Assembly (NCBI RefSeq): GCF_036370855.1
Contig: NC_088108.1
Span: 9,819,448-9,883,447, forward strand
DNA length: 64,000 nucleotides
Source of the DNA: Dromaius novaehollandiae
Lineage: Eukaryota > Chordata > Aves > Casuariiformes > Dromaiidae
Direction: 5' to 3'
Positions 43,401-63,184 of this stretch are shown one piece after another (position 1 is the first letter of the stretch; each line of letters begins with the position of its first letter). The position numbers were made by a program, and so were the translations under genes. Under the pieces are notes generated by a model that was not told where the DNA came from, did not search any database, and saw only the letters and a program-made list of their open reading frames with translations.

Positions 43401-46400
43401 AACAAAGCAAGTCTTTCATTTTCACTCCAACTTGCAATGGTAATGATAAAATACTTAATTCTGCAGTGCATTTTTCATCTGTAGGTATTCCTGCAACTAA
43501 CAGAGGATACAAGACATCAGTATCTCCATCCTACACAAAAGAGAATTGATGGAATTAATCAGAAATCTTTCTTGGTCAACCAAAGAAGTTGTTTGTGCTC
43601 ACTGTACTGAAAACAGCCCAGATCTGGAAAATAACTGCTTGCCCCCCAGTTATATGCACACCGATTGGAATTTTCAAGCCAGTGAAAGAATTCAACAATA
43701 AACATCCCATCAGCCCAGTTGTGGGTAACTCATTTGAAATCACTACTGCTGCATATAGCTTTTTGTAACGTGTATACACCTCTGACATGCCTGAATTTGC
43801 AGTATGACTTATAGTACAGTCAAAATGTAATCGTATTGAACAAAAGAAATCCAAACAGCATAGTGTTGGGACCAAGTTTTTACAGAAGCCAGGAATTTAT
43901 TTTTCTCTCTCTATAAAAGATAACCTTTTTTTGTATTTATAAAAATATTTGCTTACTTTAATACTACTGATGGCTGTTGATCACAGAAAAATTGAAAAAT
44001 GGCAAAGACAGCTACTTGCTGCATATATGGCCATCATTTTATGTTGAATCAAATTTATGGAACAAATTTTGTTCTTGTTAATTTAGAGAATTTTGCCATT
44101 CCTTCAATAAGCCTCAGGTTTTGCTAGCAAAGGTCTGTGCAACACTGCTGGCTGCACACTGCATGAAGCATGAAAGTACTAACCTGTTACCAAAGACTAT
44201 ACTGGAAAAGTCCGCGATGAAATCTTCTGGTATCCTAAAGAAAAGAGCAACAATACAAATCAGTTGTGTTTCGTAACCACAAATATATGGCCTTAGCTGC
44301 AAAAACTACTATAGAATGCAAAAAGTGTCAGCATTTTCCATTTTCCCTAGCTTAAAATTGCCATCAGTTCGTAAGCAACCACTTCAGTATTGATTTAGTC
44401 TAGGCTCTGTTCTGCTCAGAATGGTTCTACTACTTTTTTTTTATATCAGGAACCTTAAGAGCTCCATCTTTCTTTCATACCTAGGACAATCTTTTTTTGT
44501 TAGAGCAGACAGCTAAAATGGCAAGAGTGCATTTCAAAAGAACTCAATATTTGCCTAACTGTTCTCTCGGTAAACTCAAGAGAAGTTTTATTGGTGGCTC
44601 TATGAGCCAAAGTGGGCCAGCAATGCATGCTTTCAAAAATCCCAGCCTACACATTTCATTTCACTTTTACTTTAAAGTTTAATGAAAAGAGGACAGAATG
44701 AATTGCTTCCCAAAAGTGAAACCAGAGACCCTTGTATAGCTAAGAGTGCTTGCGAAAGAATCGTATCTAACATGGGGAGGACAAGCATAAATTTGATTGG
44801 GACCATGAATTGAGAATTGGTTGAACAAACTAACTTGTATCTCATGCACTTTTTGCCTCTCCACTACTTTACTATTCCTCTGATATTGTGGCTGCCTTAT
44901 AAACAAGCTGTTGTTGATTTTCAGTTCAATATATCAGGCTGTGAACTGCAGAGACTGCAGAGTAAACAACATCCATTCAGCTGCCTTTGCCACAGGGACA
45001 GTAGTCTCCCGCAGGGAAGCAGGTTGGACAAGTGCGAGAAGTAACCACTTCAGTTGCCACCGCTAAATCCAGCACTCATCATGAATCAGTGCCCAGAGAC
45101 ATTACTCACCACTGCCTTGAGGTACACAGCAGTATATCAAAGAAAATCAAAGCAAACAAGGCAGTGACCTGTCCTAAAGGACTTAGTGTCTAATGATGGG
45201 AGAAAAAACAACTCATCAACTCACAAAGTGGGAAAAGGAAATGGTAGTTATTAGAACTTGAATCCTTAGTGGAAGAAATAGAGTTAAAACAGATTTTTAA
45301 ATGAGACTTGGATAAAATTGAATTCATATTAACCAGGTAGTTATCTGAGGCATACTGGGCAGTGAAAAGGAGGAACTAGACAGTGCTTTTTTGGCTGCAT
45401 GCATCTTTCTCTTCGAAGAGACAAGACTCTAGTTCTGCAAACACTGCTTGTGCAAGCATGTTCCCTTACCCACCCCTAGGATGACCAAATATCCTCTTTA
45501 TTTAGTGGAATAGCTGGAGAAAGGAGGTTGTAATACGATTGTTAATTATCACCATACTTGTTCAATTGTAAGAGTACGTATTACTAAAATGGAAGCACTA
45601 ATGCTACCTTTAAGCTTGCATCGTTTTTGCTGTGCAGTTAACAATTCTGTGGAAAAATCTGCTCCTGGCTCAAACAGCTTATACTAGACCAGTCACAGAC
45701 TAAGCAGATCAGGTACAGAGCATGGTGGGGTGTAGGCCCAACCTACAGATGGTGATCTATTTTCAGAAGATTTTCTGAAAAAGAACATTCTGAAGAAGGG
45801 ATTCAAAGGGTGAAGAAGAAGGTACAGGGACATCCCAATCGCATGTTACTGGCCTGAGCCATAAAGCTATTAAATATCCTGAGAAGGAAGGGAAAAGAAT
45901 GCACTCACAATTTAGAATGAATTTATTCACAATAGCTCAGCCAGTTAGGCAAAAAAGAAAAAAAAAAAGAAAAAAAAAAGAAATAAAAAAAGAAAAAGTT
46001 TAATTTGAAAGACTGCTACTATTTCTGCTGCATGCAGTGTGCCTGGAGAAAAAGAGTATGTTGTGATATGAGACAGCAACTCAGGGAAACCAGCAGTACT
46101 GATCTAATTAAAGAGAAGTGGGCATGTCTCCCAGCTTCTCTCTCCACTAGAACTACAGACCAAGACCAGTTATATCACCAGGACACTGAGAATGACAAGA
46201 CTTTGTATGGATGGAATAAGACAGGCCAATCTTTAGCTTCACTGAACAAAACAGAATGCAGAAGAGGTGGAAACAAGTAACATGGCTCAGATTTCAATCC
46301 TCTTAAGAATGTATATGACAAAAAAAGAAAGAAAGAAGCACTTTTTCCTCCCTTAAAATGCAGAATGCCTGCCCAGACACTGGGTGCCAATCATGCCAAC

Positions 46401-49400
46401 AAACTGCTGTTCAACCAACTCCACATGTTCTTCATGCACATGATCACAGGATGACCCACAGAAGTCACTGCAGAAGGGTGAGTGTCTGAATATTAGTAGA
46501 TGCTTTAAAAATAAGTAGGTGTTTCATCTCCAGACCTAAGTGCATTGGGAAACACAGGAAATGACATTTCCCATAGGAACCAAAGATGATAAAGGTGCCA
46601 AAAAATTTACAAAAGTGCCACAACTTGAGAGCAGAATAAGCTATTTACTCTTCTAGAAGTTTAGCCACAAGGTGAGAACTACTCACGTGTGTGTGTGTGG
46701 GGGGGGGGGGGGGCGGCGGTGTAGAAATGGAAGTTAGGGAGAGTCCAAATAACTTGTAAGAATCAAGTGGATGTACCAACAATGAGCAGCAAATAAAACA
46801 TACAAGTCTGCAAACAGTTCAAACATACAGTTACCTGAACTACTGCTACTATATGCAGTCACATTAACCAGAGCAAGAAGGTGTGCATACTACTGCAGTC
46901 AAGTTCTTCTGGTAGTAATCTAGGCTAAATCTATAAAAAGATCATCCAGACTAAACAGTGTCTTCATATTAACATGAATAATCCATTAAAGGGAGAGAAA
47001 AACAAACAGAAATACAAGAGTACAAGGCAATAAAATGCAGTCAGATGACAAGGACAGAGGCCTGGGAGTCTGTATTTTTGGATACAGCCATTGTGCACAG
47101 CCAGCCCTTCCAGGGGCTTGTGACACTCCTGTTTATCAGCTTTCTCCACTGTTCAACAGAGGAATATTCACCTACCCCAGAGACCCTGGCATGGAGCTTT
47201 TACTATTCTTCATTATTCCTTGCGCACTCTGAATGCACTCTGTGTACACCACAAAAACCCCCAACTCCCACTGGGTCAAGAGAAATCCATCAGTTTCTTA
47301 CTGACCCAATTTAACCTGGGTGTGAACTCTGTCATGTGCCAGAGGAAGCAGCTTGAGTTTTAGCTCACAAGGCAAAGGGGAGGCCAAACTCCAGCAGTGA
47401 GCTGCAGACAAAATTCTCCCAACAAGTAAGGCACCTTTTACCATGGGCCCTAACTACACCTGGCACGTCTGTCTAAATCTGCCCCTTTAATCTGCCTGAA
47501 GTTGCTTGGAATTGCTTATGACTGCAGAGCAGAGTCTGAGGAGAAAGCCAATTTGCAGGCCAACATAAAAACAAAGATGAAAAAAGGCAGATTTAGAGAC
47601 GTATCTATCAATCTGTATCTCCTAGGCAGTAATGAGAATGCTAAGAATCTCAGGAAATTAACAAGTTGCTCTACAGAGTAAAACATCAAGTGCAGTTCTC
47701 ATTCTCTCTTGTTATTACCAAATGTGGAAATAAGGGAGAAAAGAAAAAAAAAAGATTGTTAGTGTCTGATGTCTAAGTTTTAGAACATGAACTTCTATTC
47801 AGAGATGCTCTGAATAGACTGATACCGATTTTGACTAAGTCTGTGTAACAAATGTTATGCTTTGTTGGCTAATTGGCACAAGAGATCATAGCTGAACAAT
47901 GTGGTAGGATTTCACTAGTGTTATATCATTGGCCTTTCAAAGGAAAAAAAAAAGTAGGGCAGTTTCTTAGCTTCTAAAATGTTATCATTGTCTTACCAAA
48001 CATGTTAAAAAATATTGCGGGACCAGGTGGGGGTGGCAGAGAGAAGGTCAGTCACATTTGCATTAACCTACATTATGGACTAAATTAGACCGATCTCCTG
48101 AGCATGTGAAATTCGTTGCTCATGTTTGGTGCCAAATCAAGTCTTATACAACACCTGTCTTTTTCCTCTAGCTTCACATGACATTTGGTAAGAGATGTAT
48201 TACGTGCTATTTACATGTAATTTGTATACCAAGCTTGTTGTGCAAAAAAGTTGATTTGGGGAAGTAGTTACATAAAAACGATGAAAAAAACAAATGAAAT
48301 AGACGGGCATACCTGAGCTCCTTCAGGTCTTCTTTAAAAACCTAAAGACAAGGAAAGTAAAAAAAATTTTATTTTTATTTTTATTTTTTTTTTAAATAGG
48401 CTGTAGTCCTGAAAGCTGATTTCTTATAAAATGAATTAATAGTGGTTACTTGTTTGGTACTTCTCCCCAAAAGTCTTAGTCTCAAGTGGTGGTAGGTTTG
48501 ACATTACAGGTTAGATTTTGAAAACAATTTCCATAAACATTCAATCAAATTGTGAGAAATTAAAATCATAAATCTCTTGATAGCTTTTAAGTTTTAAAAC
48601 CAGTGTCCCTGCCACTTCTTTTATGTATCTATCCATAACACATTCTTCTTTTAGAGTAATTATGTGACCTTATTCTTGCATATGCTTTGCAGTAACTTAT
48701 TTAAATAATGGGAACAGAAAGGAAGTTGCGAAAGATAAGCTCTAAATGCTAAAAGCTAGCAGATTTCACTATGTCTGCTGCAACATGTGAGCTTTTCCAT
48801 TATGCCTGTGTAAATATGAAAACAGCATCTTAAACAAGAGCAAGGTGCCAGAAGCTCATAAGTGGCTCACTCACATAAAAATAAAGTGAAGAAAGAGTGT
48901 AAGGTAAAATAACATAAAAAGGAAATAAAATAGCCATAAAGAAGGAATAAGGAGTTGGAAACATAGCAGGTGTATCTACAGTCACACAGAACATCAATAC
49001 CATAACCACAAATAACACTTTCTGCCCATTCCCACTATATTGTTCTGCCCATAAGACCTTCCTTCCTCTATGACAAAAGTCTGAGGAAAAACAGACACAC
49101 AAATGTGAGAAGCTAAGCGTAAACAAAATAAGTGGTAGTGCGACACAATTATAGTACGAGAGAGTTGAGCCAGAGAAATAAGATTTTGCAATGCTTGCTT
49201 TTTGGGTTTTAATTCAAGAGTGAAAACAAACACACACAGTAAACAAAGGTTCTGGAGCAGTAAAAGACATGGAAACCTCTTTCCCATAGAAGAAATACTC
49301 TTCTGACAAGTCCACTGTAAATCTATACAACATGAAAAGTAATCATCTCTGGATTTCTAACAGTTTCTTCCACCTGCTTTAATTTGGAGTAACATTTTTG

Positions 49401-52400
49401 TGCGGAGCTCCCCACCCTTGCAAGTAGGGTCTAAATGGTAACTCATTACTGACGCAACTTCAACTGATCAAGGCCCTGAGTACTCCCAGAACTTACTTCT
49501 TGCTTGAAAGTTGATAAGGGGAGTCTCAAAGCTTCTCGAAGAAGGGTGTACATGCCAGAAATGAGGAAAGCAAGCTGCTCTTCTGAGAGATTAGTGCTTT
49601 CTGCAATCAGCTTGACAGATTCTTTGCAATCTTTTCCTTCCAATGCATTTACAGTGACTGTAAATAAGAAACCGATGCAAGATTCTTTTACAAAGAGGAA
49701 GACTCAGATACTGTGAATATGAACATAAATATGTCTATAATTTTACTTGACCTAGTGTGTTGACATTTTTCCTGATATGAAACTGTCACTCCAGGTCTCT
49801 GTAAATACATCCAATCATTCACCAAAGGTCAGTCTCACAATACTTTATCAAGAGAATTAAATGAATTATGCTTTTGCCTTGTAAAATTGAAGATGTTTTC
49901 ACTGTGGAATTTTGTTCCAGCGGGATACAGGAAGAAAGTTTTTCATCACTCACTAGTTTAAACTCAACTTGAGCTTGTATCAACAAACCTGCTTATATCA
50001 GAAGTCTGCTTGCAGCTTAACTACACTTTCTGATACACAGGATAAGAGAGGACTGAAGACAATAAACAATTCAACACCGTTCTTCAATGTTTCACGTATT
50101 AAATTTACATTGCAACGTCAGCAGTGACTAAATATTAAATGAGCAAGCAGGCAAAACTAAACCTCCGAGTCAGGTAGTTTGCACAACTGCTGATGGTACA
50201 AACTTTTGAAGGAAATGACTGTTAAGCCATGTAGCAGTATCAGACACTATTAACTGGTCTGGTTTTATCTCAAACTGCTGCATCCAATTATTCTTCCTTC
50301 TTCCACATACACACTGACTTATATTAATTTCTTTTTGTTGTGTCAGCCTCTGTCCTGCAGTCTGATCAGTGTGAGTGGACTGCTGGAGCCACAGAAAGCC
50401 CCACTGCGGAAAAAAAAAATGACTACCCACTTGGTCCCATTGCAGGATCATGGAATTAGATTGGTCAGTTACAATGTGACATTTACTGTTGTGAATAAAA
50501 CATGAAAAGGTAAAAGTGGCTAGCAAGTCTTACTAAAAGCAAAGTCTAAGAGATTAGCTTAAAACTAAGGTTAAAAAAAAAGAGTTTGAATTGAATTGCC
50601 TTCTTTTCATATTAGGTGGGTTCCAGTGACTACTACCTTCTATTTCTGGATAAGTTTTCTTCCTTTTTCAAATTTTTAAGTACACAAAATTCAGTGCTGA
50701 TCCTGGATCACTGATATAGCTGGCTGAATTCATCTGACATGACCCACAGGGCAGGTTTGGCACAAATCTTCTAGAAGGTGCATGATGCTAGTACCAAACT
50801 TTCCACACTGTCTGAAAAAGGTGCTGCCCTAAGCCCAAGCAACCACCTTTGAGGAGAGGAGAGACTCAATTTACTGGAAAGGCTAAACACAGATTAGCAC
50901 TGAGGTCTGTCTGTCAGATCATGCCCAGAGCAGGAAACAGGTTACTGTCTACTTAAATACAACGTTGATCTGTCTCTACAAAGAACAGCATTTTGGTTAC
51001 AGTTTTTAACCAGGCAGCTTTACAGTATCTGTTGTATTCTTCCTATTGACTGACCTTATGAACTGGCTAAAAATCCACATCTTCTTGTGTAACCAACTTC
51101 TATTATCCCAGAATACAAGATTTATTTACTTAGTAAACCTCAGGGAACTTAGAAATATCAGCTGTATAAATATTTCTCACAGTAAATCTGGGGGTGGGGG
51201 GGCGGGAAACACCCAAAAACATCCTGTGAAAATCTACTTGCTGGGTTGATTTCTCCCTGTAGAAGAAAATATAAGGAAACCAGGCTTTAAAAATGACTTA
51301 TTAGGTGATTTCATCACACCTAGGATAATACCAATGTATAAAAAAATAACTTGTGAGGGAAGTGAATTAAGTATTAGCTGAGCTCAGTTAAAGGAAGGAG
51401 CTACAGAAGCGCAAAGCATTATCTGCAACAGAAGACACTGTAACACTCCTAAGGAGTCAGAGCTCACAGACCTTTTGCTTGTAGTCTCAAACTTGTACTT
51501 GCAATTCAGCAGAGCCTGTAATAACACTGGCTAGATAACCCCGAGACTCTGCTACATGTGATTTTTATATGTTAACTCAGCAGGCATATGAAGCAGCACT
51601 TTTTATATTAGGTACTGTTTAGTGACAGTGTGACAGCAACTGTCTTAAAAAGACAACTTGGTGCAAGTTCCAGAGCAATTTAGATATAGTCTATTAAAAT
51701 CCATCACATCTTCAATGGCAACCAGTCCTTCAAAGGAAAAACTGCTGGGCCCTGCGAGCTGTTTATTGCAGACCAAGAAGAGCAGAGGACAACTGGAGAC
51801 TTCTGCTACCTCTGCTTAACCTGGTTTCCACTGGCTCTGGTGGAGACAGACTTGGTGAATCAACAGGGCAACCTTCACTTGCTCTAGCTTCAGAAATTTT
51901 TGAAAGAAGCTTCAAATATTTTTGAAAGCTTGCTTGCTCCCCCTGCAGTAAGAAGCGTTTATTGCACACTAAGTTTAGGTGATAATTTACAGTGAAATTA
52001 AACCCACATGGGGCTTAGGAGATGATCAGACTTCCTGCCATTAATTATTAATAACTTCTTTGTCTCCATTGCCCCTGCACTAGACTGTAAATACAGTTCT
52101 TCATATGTATTTACTCCTGCCCCAAATGCCCTGGTCTGTAGTTGTCTTACTCTCAATTATTGTAAAGAAATACTAGGCACATTGCTCCATTTCTGATCCT
52201 GTGCAGCGACGCTTCTAAAGAAATACATATATATTTAAAGAATTGTCAGCTCTCGGATCCTTTGAATCCTTACTGACTCAAATCAAGAAGAAAAATTCCT
52301 GAAGTTAAGTTAGCTGGGAGGAATGCACGTAAGAATCAGAGAGCTACACCGTACTGTGGAGCAGCTGGTCTCATCCCAGCAGGCTGTCCTGCAAAGAGCT

Positions 52401-53367
52401 TCGGTTCTTTTACTCTTTTAATCAACCCTATTCTGTGATTAGTTTGGATACTATAATTTAATCAAGGTGAACAAGTGAAAGACAATAGGAAACAGCGATT
52501 CTGATTTAGGTGGTCAGAGGCGCCGTGAGAGCACCTCGCCAGTCCTGCCTTACTGCAGAGAGAAGCCTCACAGATAGCACCAAGTCCCGGCTTCAGCAGG
52601 AGACGCCTTCGCTTCGAGGTTCCCTTATTTTTTCCTGCACCTTACAAAAACGTACATGGGGCCTCTGACTTTCCCATCACCTAAACAATCTGCAAGGGAC
52701 TCAGCCACGGCGCGAAGCCTGGGGAGGGGATTTCGGTGGTGCTTGGGAGGGCTTTGGGGGCCATCCACAGCCGCCAGAATCAGTGCCTCAGTCTCAGGGA
52801 TTTCAGAGGAACACAGAATACGACCAAGGAAAAAAGCCTAATTTTATTCAACCCCCTGAACACGGGCTGAGCCTTCCCTGCAGCGAAGGCCCTGGAAAGG
52901 CCCCAGGAGAGGGGCAGCCCCGCCTGCGGGCAGCAGGAGGCGGGGGGGCGGGGGGGGGAAGCGAGCAGCGGCCCCCCCTCCCGCCGCGCCCGGCCCCGCA
53001 CGCGGGGCGCCCCTCGCCTCCCCGGGCTCGGCCGCGAAAGCCCCGCCGGCCCTCGGGGGGAAACGCGGCGCTGAGCAGCGGCGCTGCCGCGGCCCCCGCC
53101 ACCGCAGAGGCTCCGGCCAGGGCGGGCGGCGCCAGGCCGGGCGGGGGAGCGGTCCCCGCCGCAGGGCCCCCGCGCAGGCCGCAGCGGGAGGGCCGGCCGT
53201 GCTCGGCTCCTACCTTTGAGAAGCCGCCGGAAAGTCTCCTTGTCCACGTCCCGCACGGCCCGGGCCATGGCCTCCACCTCGGCCGGCACCCGCGCCCCCA
53301 GGAAGCCGCCGCGGCCGCCACCGCTCTCGCTGTGCCCGTAGGCCATGGTCTTGCCCACCGCCGCCAT
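31314..53367 (-). CDS. COMMD5: COMM domain-containing protein 5 (7 coding exons, 220 aa)
   Basis: Spliced CDS on the minus strand: 53367-53214, 49657-49497, 48341-48313, 44234-44184, 39729-39640, 37818-37743, 31415-31314. The total is 663 nt including TGA, with all introns GT-AG and all phases closing. The N-terminal helical (HN) domain covers about residues 15-130 and the COMM domain about 141-216, with the signature VQDFKWRVDVAISTSSLARA, then SILMLLKLSDGTAHRFEV and FQELRYNVALILKEM. Length matches human COMMD5 (224 aa). COMMD proteins form a hetero-decamer in the CCC/Commander complex with CCDC22 and CCDC93, which recycles membrane cargo from endosomes. COMMD5 was also described as a calcium-responsive gene (HCaRG). 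The first two candidate Met codons, 53367 and 53346, both fit the promoter. Confidence 0.92.
33390..33575 (+). mobile_element. Decayed CR1-like LINE 3' end
   Basis: The string AGTCAAGGTTTGATGTTTAT, then GGCTTGTATTATACAGGGAA, then GATGGCCAGAGTCCCTTCTG and GCTTCATAACATATGAA follows the 3' end phrase of sauropsid CR1 elements (GATGATC..TGGTCCCTTCTGGCCTTA..ATCTATGAA). No coding capacity is left. The boundary upstream is uncertain. Confidence 0.6.
33905..34035 (+). mobile_element. MIR-like CORE-SINE fossil
   Basis: CAACTCTGTCACTTAACTTC, then CTCGACTCCTTTTCCCTTTA, then AAGCACTTCGAGGTTTGCAA and CCATCCAAGAGCTAATTACT parallel the MIR order 'CTCTGCCACTTACT...CCTCAGTTTCCC...AAAGCGCTTTGAG...ATATAAGAGCTA'. 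The similarity is by eye and imperfect. Confidence 0.4.
35769..35783. repeat. G15 homopolymer
   Basis: Fifteen guanines in COMMD5 intron 6. Length is likely unreliable. Confidence 0.9.
37743..37818 (-). CDS. COMMD5: COMMD5 coding exon 6
   Basis: 76 nt, phase 2 to 0, with acceptor CTAATTTCAG and donor GTAAGT. It encodes SLARALQPSILMLLKLSDGT followed by AHRFE, the beta-sheet part of the COMM domain. Confidence 0.95.
37819..39639 (-). other. COMMD5: COMMD5 intron 5
   Basis: A 1.8 kb AT-rich intron. The only structure noticed is a short GGCTGGCTAGCTGGCTG tandem at about 39226-39244. Confidence 0.85.
39640..39729 (-). CDS. COMMD5: COMMD5 coding exon 5
   Basis: 90 nt, phase 2 to 2, with acceptor TTACTTGGTAG and donor GTAAAG. 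It encodes RPVSEGTAQRSRLPSVQDFK followed by WRVDVAIST. The W-R-V-D-V core marks the start of the COMM domain. Confidence 0.95.
39730..44183 (-). other. COMMD5: COMMD5 intron 4
   Basis: A 4.45 kb intron without a recognisable exon. It includes a G11 run at 42387-42397 and scattered A-rich tracts. Confidence 0.85.
44184..44234 (-). CDS. COMMD5: COMMD5 coding exon 4
   Basis: 51 nt, phase 2 to 2, with acceptor TTTTCTTTAG and donor GTTAGT. It encodes IPEDFIADFSSIVFGN, matching the conserved end of the HN domain (IP-x-D-x4-L-x2-VVFGS-R in human as I recall it). Confidence 0.93.
45952..46000. repeat. A-rich polypurine tract
   Basis: About 49 bases of A with interspersed G (AAAAAAAGAAAA type), in COMMD5 intron 3. 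Confidence 0.8.
46687..46713. repeat. (GT)6-G15 compound repeat
   Basis: Alternating GT units pass directly into fifteen guanines and then CGGCGG. It is intronic, with potential for quadruplex or left-handed DNA. Confidence 0.85.
48313..48341 (-). CDS. COMMD5: COMMD5 coding exon 3 (29-nt exon)
   Basis: A very short exon, phase 0 to 2, with a clear acceptor (CCTTGTCTTTAG) and donor GTATGC. It encodes VFKEDLKEL plus two bases of an arginine codon, matching the helix after the LPLSTFKQE segment of exon 2. It was found by the need to join exons 2 and 4 in frame. Confidence 0.9.
48342..49496 (-). other. COMMD5: COMMD5 intron 2
   Basis: A 1.15 kb AT-rich intron with a T-rich stretch (TTTTTATTTTTATTTTT) at 48366-48396 next to exon 3. 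Nothing else noticed. Confidence 0.85.
49497..49657 (-). CDS. COMMD5: COMMD5 coding exon 2
   Basis: 161 nt, phase 1 to 0, with acceptor TCTTATTTACAG and donor GTAAGT. It encodes the HN domain VTVNALEGKDCKESVKLIAE followed by LSEEQLAFLISGMYTLLREA and LRLPLSTFKQE. The NL-x-EEQL-x3-L-x-GM-x-TLL-x-ALRLP pattern is close to human COMMD5. Confidence 0.95.
49658..53213 (-). other. COMMD5: COMMD5 intron 1
   Basis: A 3.56 kb intron. Its first 350 nt (52.87-53.21 kb) are CpG-rich and form the left part of the shared CpG island. The rest is AT-rich without recognisable exons. Confidence 0.85.
53214..53367 (-). CDS. COMMD5: COMMD5 coding exon 1
   Basis: 154 nt, ending in phase 1 with donor GTAGGA. It starts MAAVGKTMAYGHSESGGGRG and continues FLGARVPAEVEAMARAV and DKETFRRLLK. 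The FLGA-x-VP-x-EV-x-AMAR motif matches the human N-terminus as I recall it. The first ATG (53367) lies in GCCGCCATGG. The second, at 53346, is an alternative start. Confidence 0.93.
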
Positions 53368-53514
53368 GGCGGCCTCGCCCCGCCCAACCGCCGAGGCGCG
53401 GCCGTTGCCGGGCAGCCGCGGCGGGGGCGGGGGGCGGAACCGGGGGCGCGGCGAGGCGACGGGGGGCGTGGCGAGGCGGGGGCGAGCCGTTGGCCCTCCG
53501 GCGCGGCAGGGGGC

Positions 53515-53515
<1 letters not shown>

Positions 53516-53566
<51 letters not shown>
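53516..53566 (+). repeat. (CGG)14 tract with CGA interruptions
   Basis: Fourteen pure CGG units (53516-53557) are followed by CGA-CGG-CGA. It lies in the divergent promoter, 126 bp upstream of the FAM199X ATG, so it is probably in or just before the FAM199X 5' UTR as CGG. Confidence 0.95.
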
Positions 53567-53570
<4 letters not shown>

Positions 53571-53631
53571 GGGCCGGAAGGCGCCCGGCGCGCGGACAGC
53601 TGAGGTAAATCCTGGGGCCGGCGCGGCGCTG

Positions 53632-53670
53632 ATGGCGGCGGCGTCTGTGGTTTGGCTGCTGCGCGCGTGA
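53632..53670 (+). other. Upstream ORF in FAM199X leader
   Basis: ATGGCGGCGGCG opens a 12-codon frame (MAAASVVWLLRA) that ends with TGA 21 nt before the FAM199X start. It is only relevant if transcription starts upstream of 53632, which is likely but not shown. Confidence 0.5.
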
Positions 53671-61795
<8,125 letters not shown>

Positions 61796-62533
61796 CAGGG
61801 GTGAATTTATCAGTGTTCTTTCTAAGCCTTAAATGTATTATCCTTATTGTTTACATATATTTCTTGACCAAATTTTGATTAGTATTAACAATATAAACCA
61901 GATCCTTTCTCAACTGTAACTTTGGTAAGACGCTAAGTGTTGAGTAACTTGAACTTTTTGAGGCTAATTTTGCAACAGATACTTCAGAAACTTCATTGAC
62001 TTCTGAAAAGCTGCTCAATAGATACTATTTTAAGGAGAAATGAATTTGGCTAATATGCTACTTACCTAAAGAAATCAATCTAGGGATGCTTTTGGATGAC
62101 ACTAAGCATGCAGTAGTATGCTCCAGCTTTTTTTTCCCCCTAGTTAACGTTACACTTGGCTTATTCTCTCTCTTCCTTATTTGTTATTGGGAAGGCTGTT
62201 CAGCATGAGAAACAAGTCTTTAATTATATAGGGTTTTCTTTGATCTTGTTCTTGGATCATACAAAATCAAAAACACTGTGATAAATCTCCTTTCTAGAAG
62301 TTGTTATTGTGATTTTTCTCAAACTACACAGAAAACAAGAAGCAGGACTTCTAATGTAGAGAACGTGTAATACAAATGATACTTAGTAATATAGTTCTTT
62401 AGGAAGCATTTACAATTAAAAAAAACCTTGCAAACTTAGTATTTAAAAAGTTATTTTGCTGCTCAATATTCTATAGTCTGATTGTTACTAATGGTTAACC
62501 AGCACATCCCTAGTATTGCTATTAAGAGATTCA

Positions 62534-62539
62534 AATAAA
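62534..62539 (+). terminator. FAM199X: Candidate FAM199X polyadenylation signal
   Basis: AATAAA, 739 nt after the stop codon, and the only canonical hexamer I found between the stop and the window end. Confidence 0.5.
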
Positions 62540-63184
62540 AGCATCTTTATGCATTAGAAGTACACTAATCTTCAATTAAATTGTCTAGGACGCTATTTGC
62601 AATAGTTAAAAATGCTACTGGAAAAAAAAGTGCAAACAACTTTGGCTTTTTTTTTTTTTTTTAACCCAGAAGTATATCTAAATATATTCATTTTGCTGGC
62701 AAGAGAACTTAATTAATGCAGCTGTGCTTTTTAATTATATGTTAAGTCACTTTACCACCTAGCAGAGTATAGGTTTTCTTTGTTGGTTGTTACATCATTA
62801 CTAAAATGTTCCAGAACTCTGCTTTTGGAATATCTCTTTTTAAGAAAATGGGGCGAACTTGGGGCTTTTGGGTAGGGAGATAGAGAATTTCACCCTGTTT
62901 ACTAATTCTGTCAATCTGTGAAGCGACTTGTCTTTATTTTGGAAGTACTCGCTACAGGATTCCTCCTCTCTCCCCTCCCCCGATAAAATTGATGCTTCTA
63001 AATTTCAGTGCCAAATTCAAAGGGTTACAAAAAATATTTTCTAGATTTGAATTTAGGTGATTGTTTATGATACTGGTGCTTCTTTGCTTCCATTTCACCC
63101 TTGTGAAGTAAGGAGTTCTTCAGTTTGGGGCCACAGGTACTTGTAAATGCAAGATATAACCTAATCCTGTTGAATTGCGTGATT

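Larger units (their letters stand above)
44235..48312 (-). other. COMMD5: COMMD5 intron 3
   Basis: A 4.08 kb intron. It holds an A/G-rich tract at 45952-46000 and a (GT)n-G15 tract at 46687-46713. No exon was recognised. Confidence 0.85.

Noticed and set aside
52783-53670. 295-codon plus-strand frame upstream of FAM199X
   Set aside because: Composition is GC-driven (Ala/Gly/Pro/Arg), it reads the CGG tract as homopolymer, and it has no homology I recognise. FAM199X is read in another frame from 53692.
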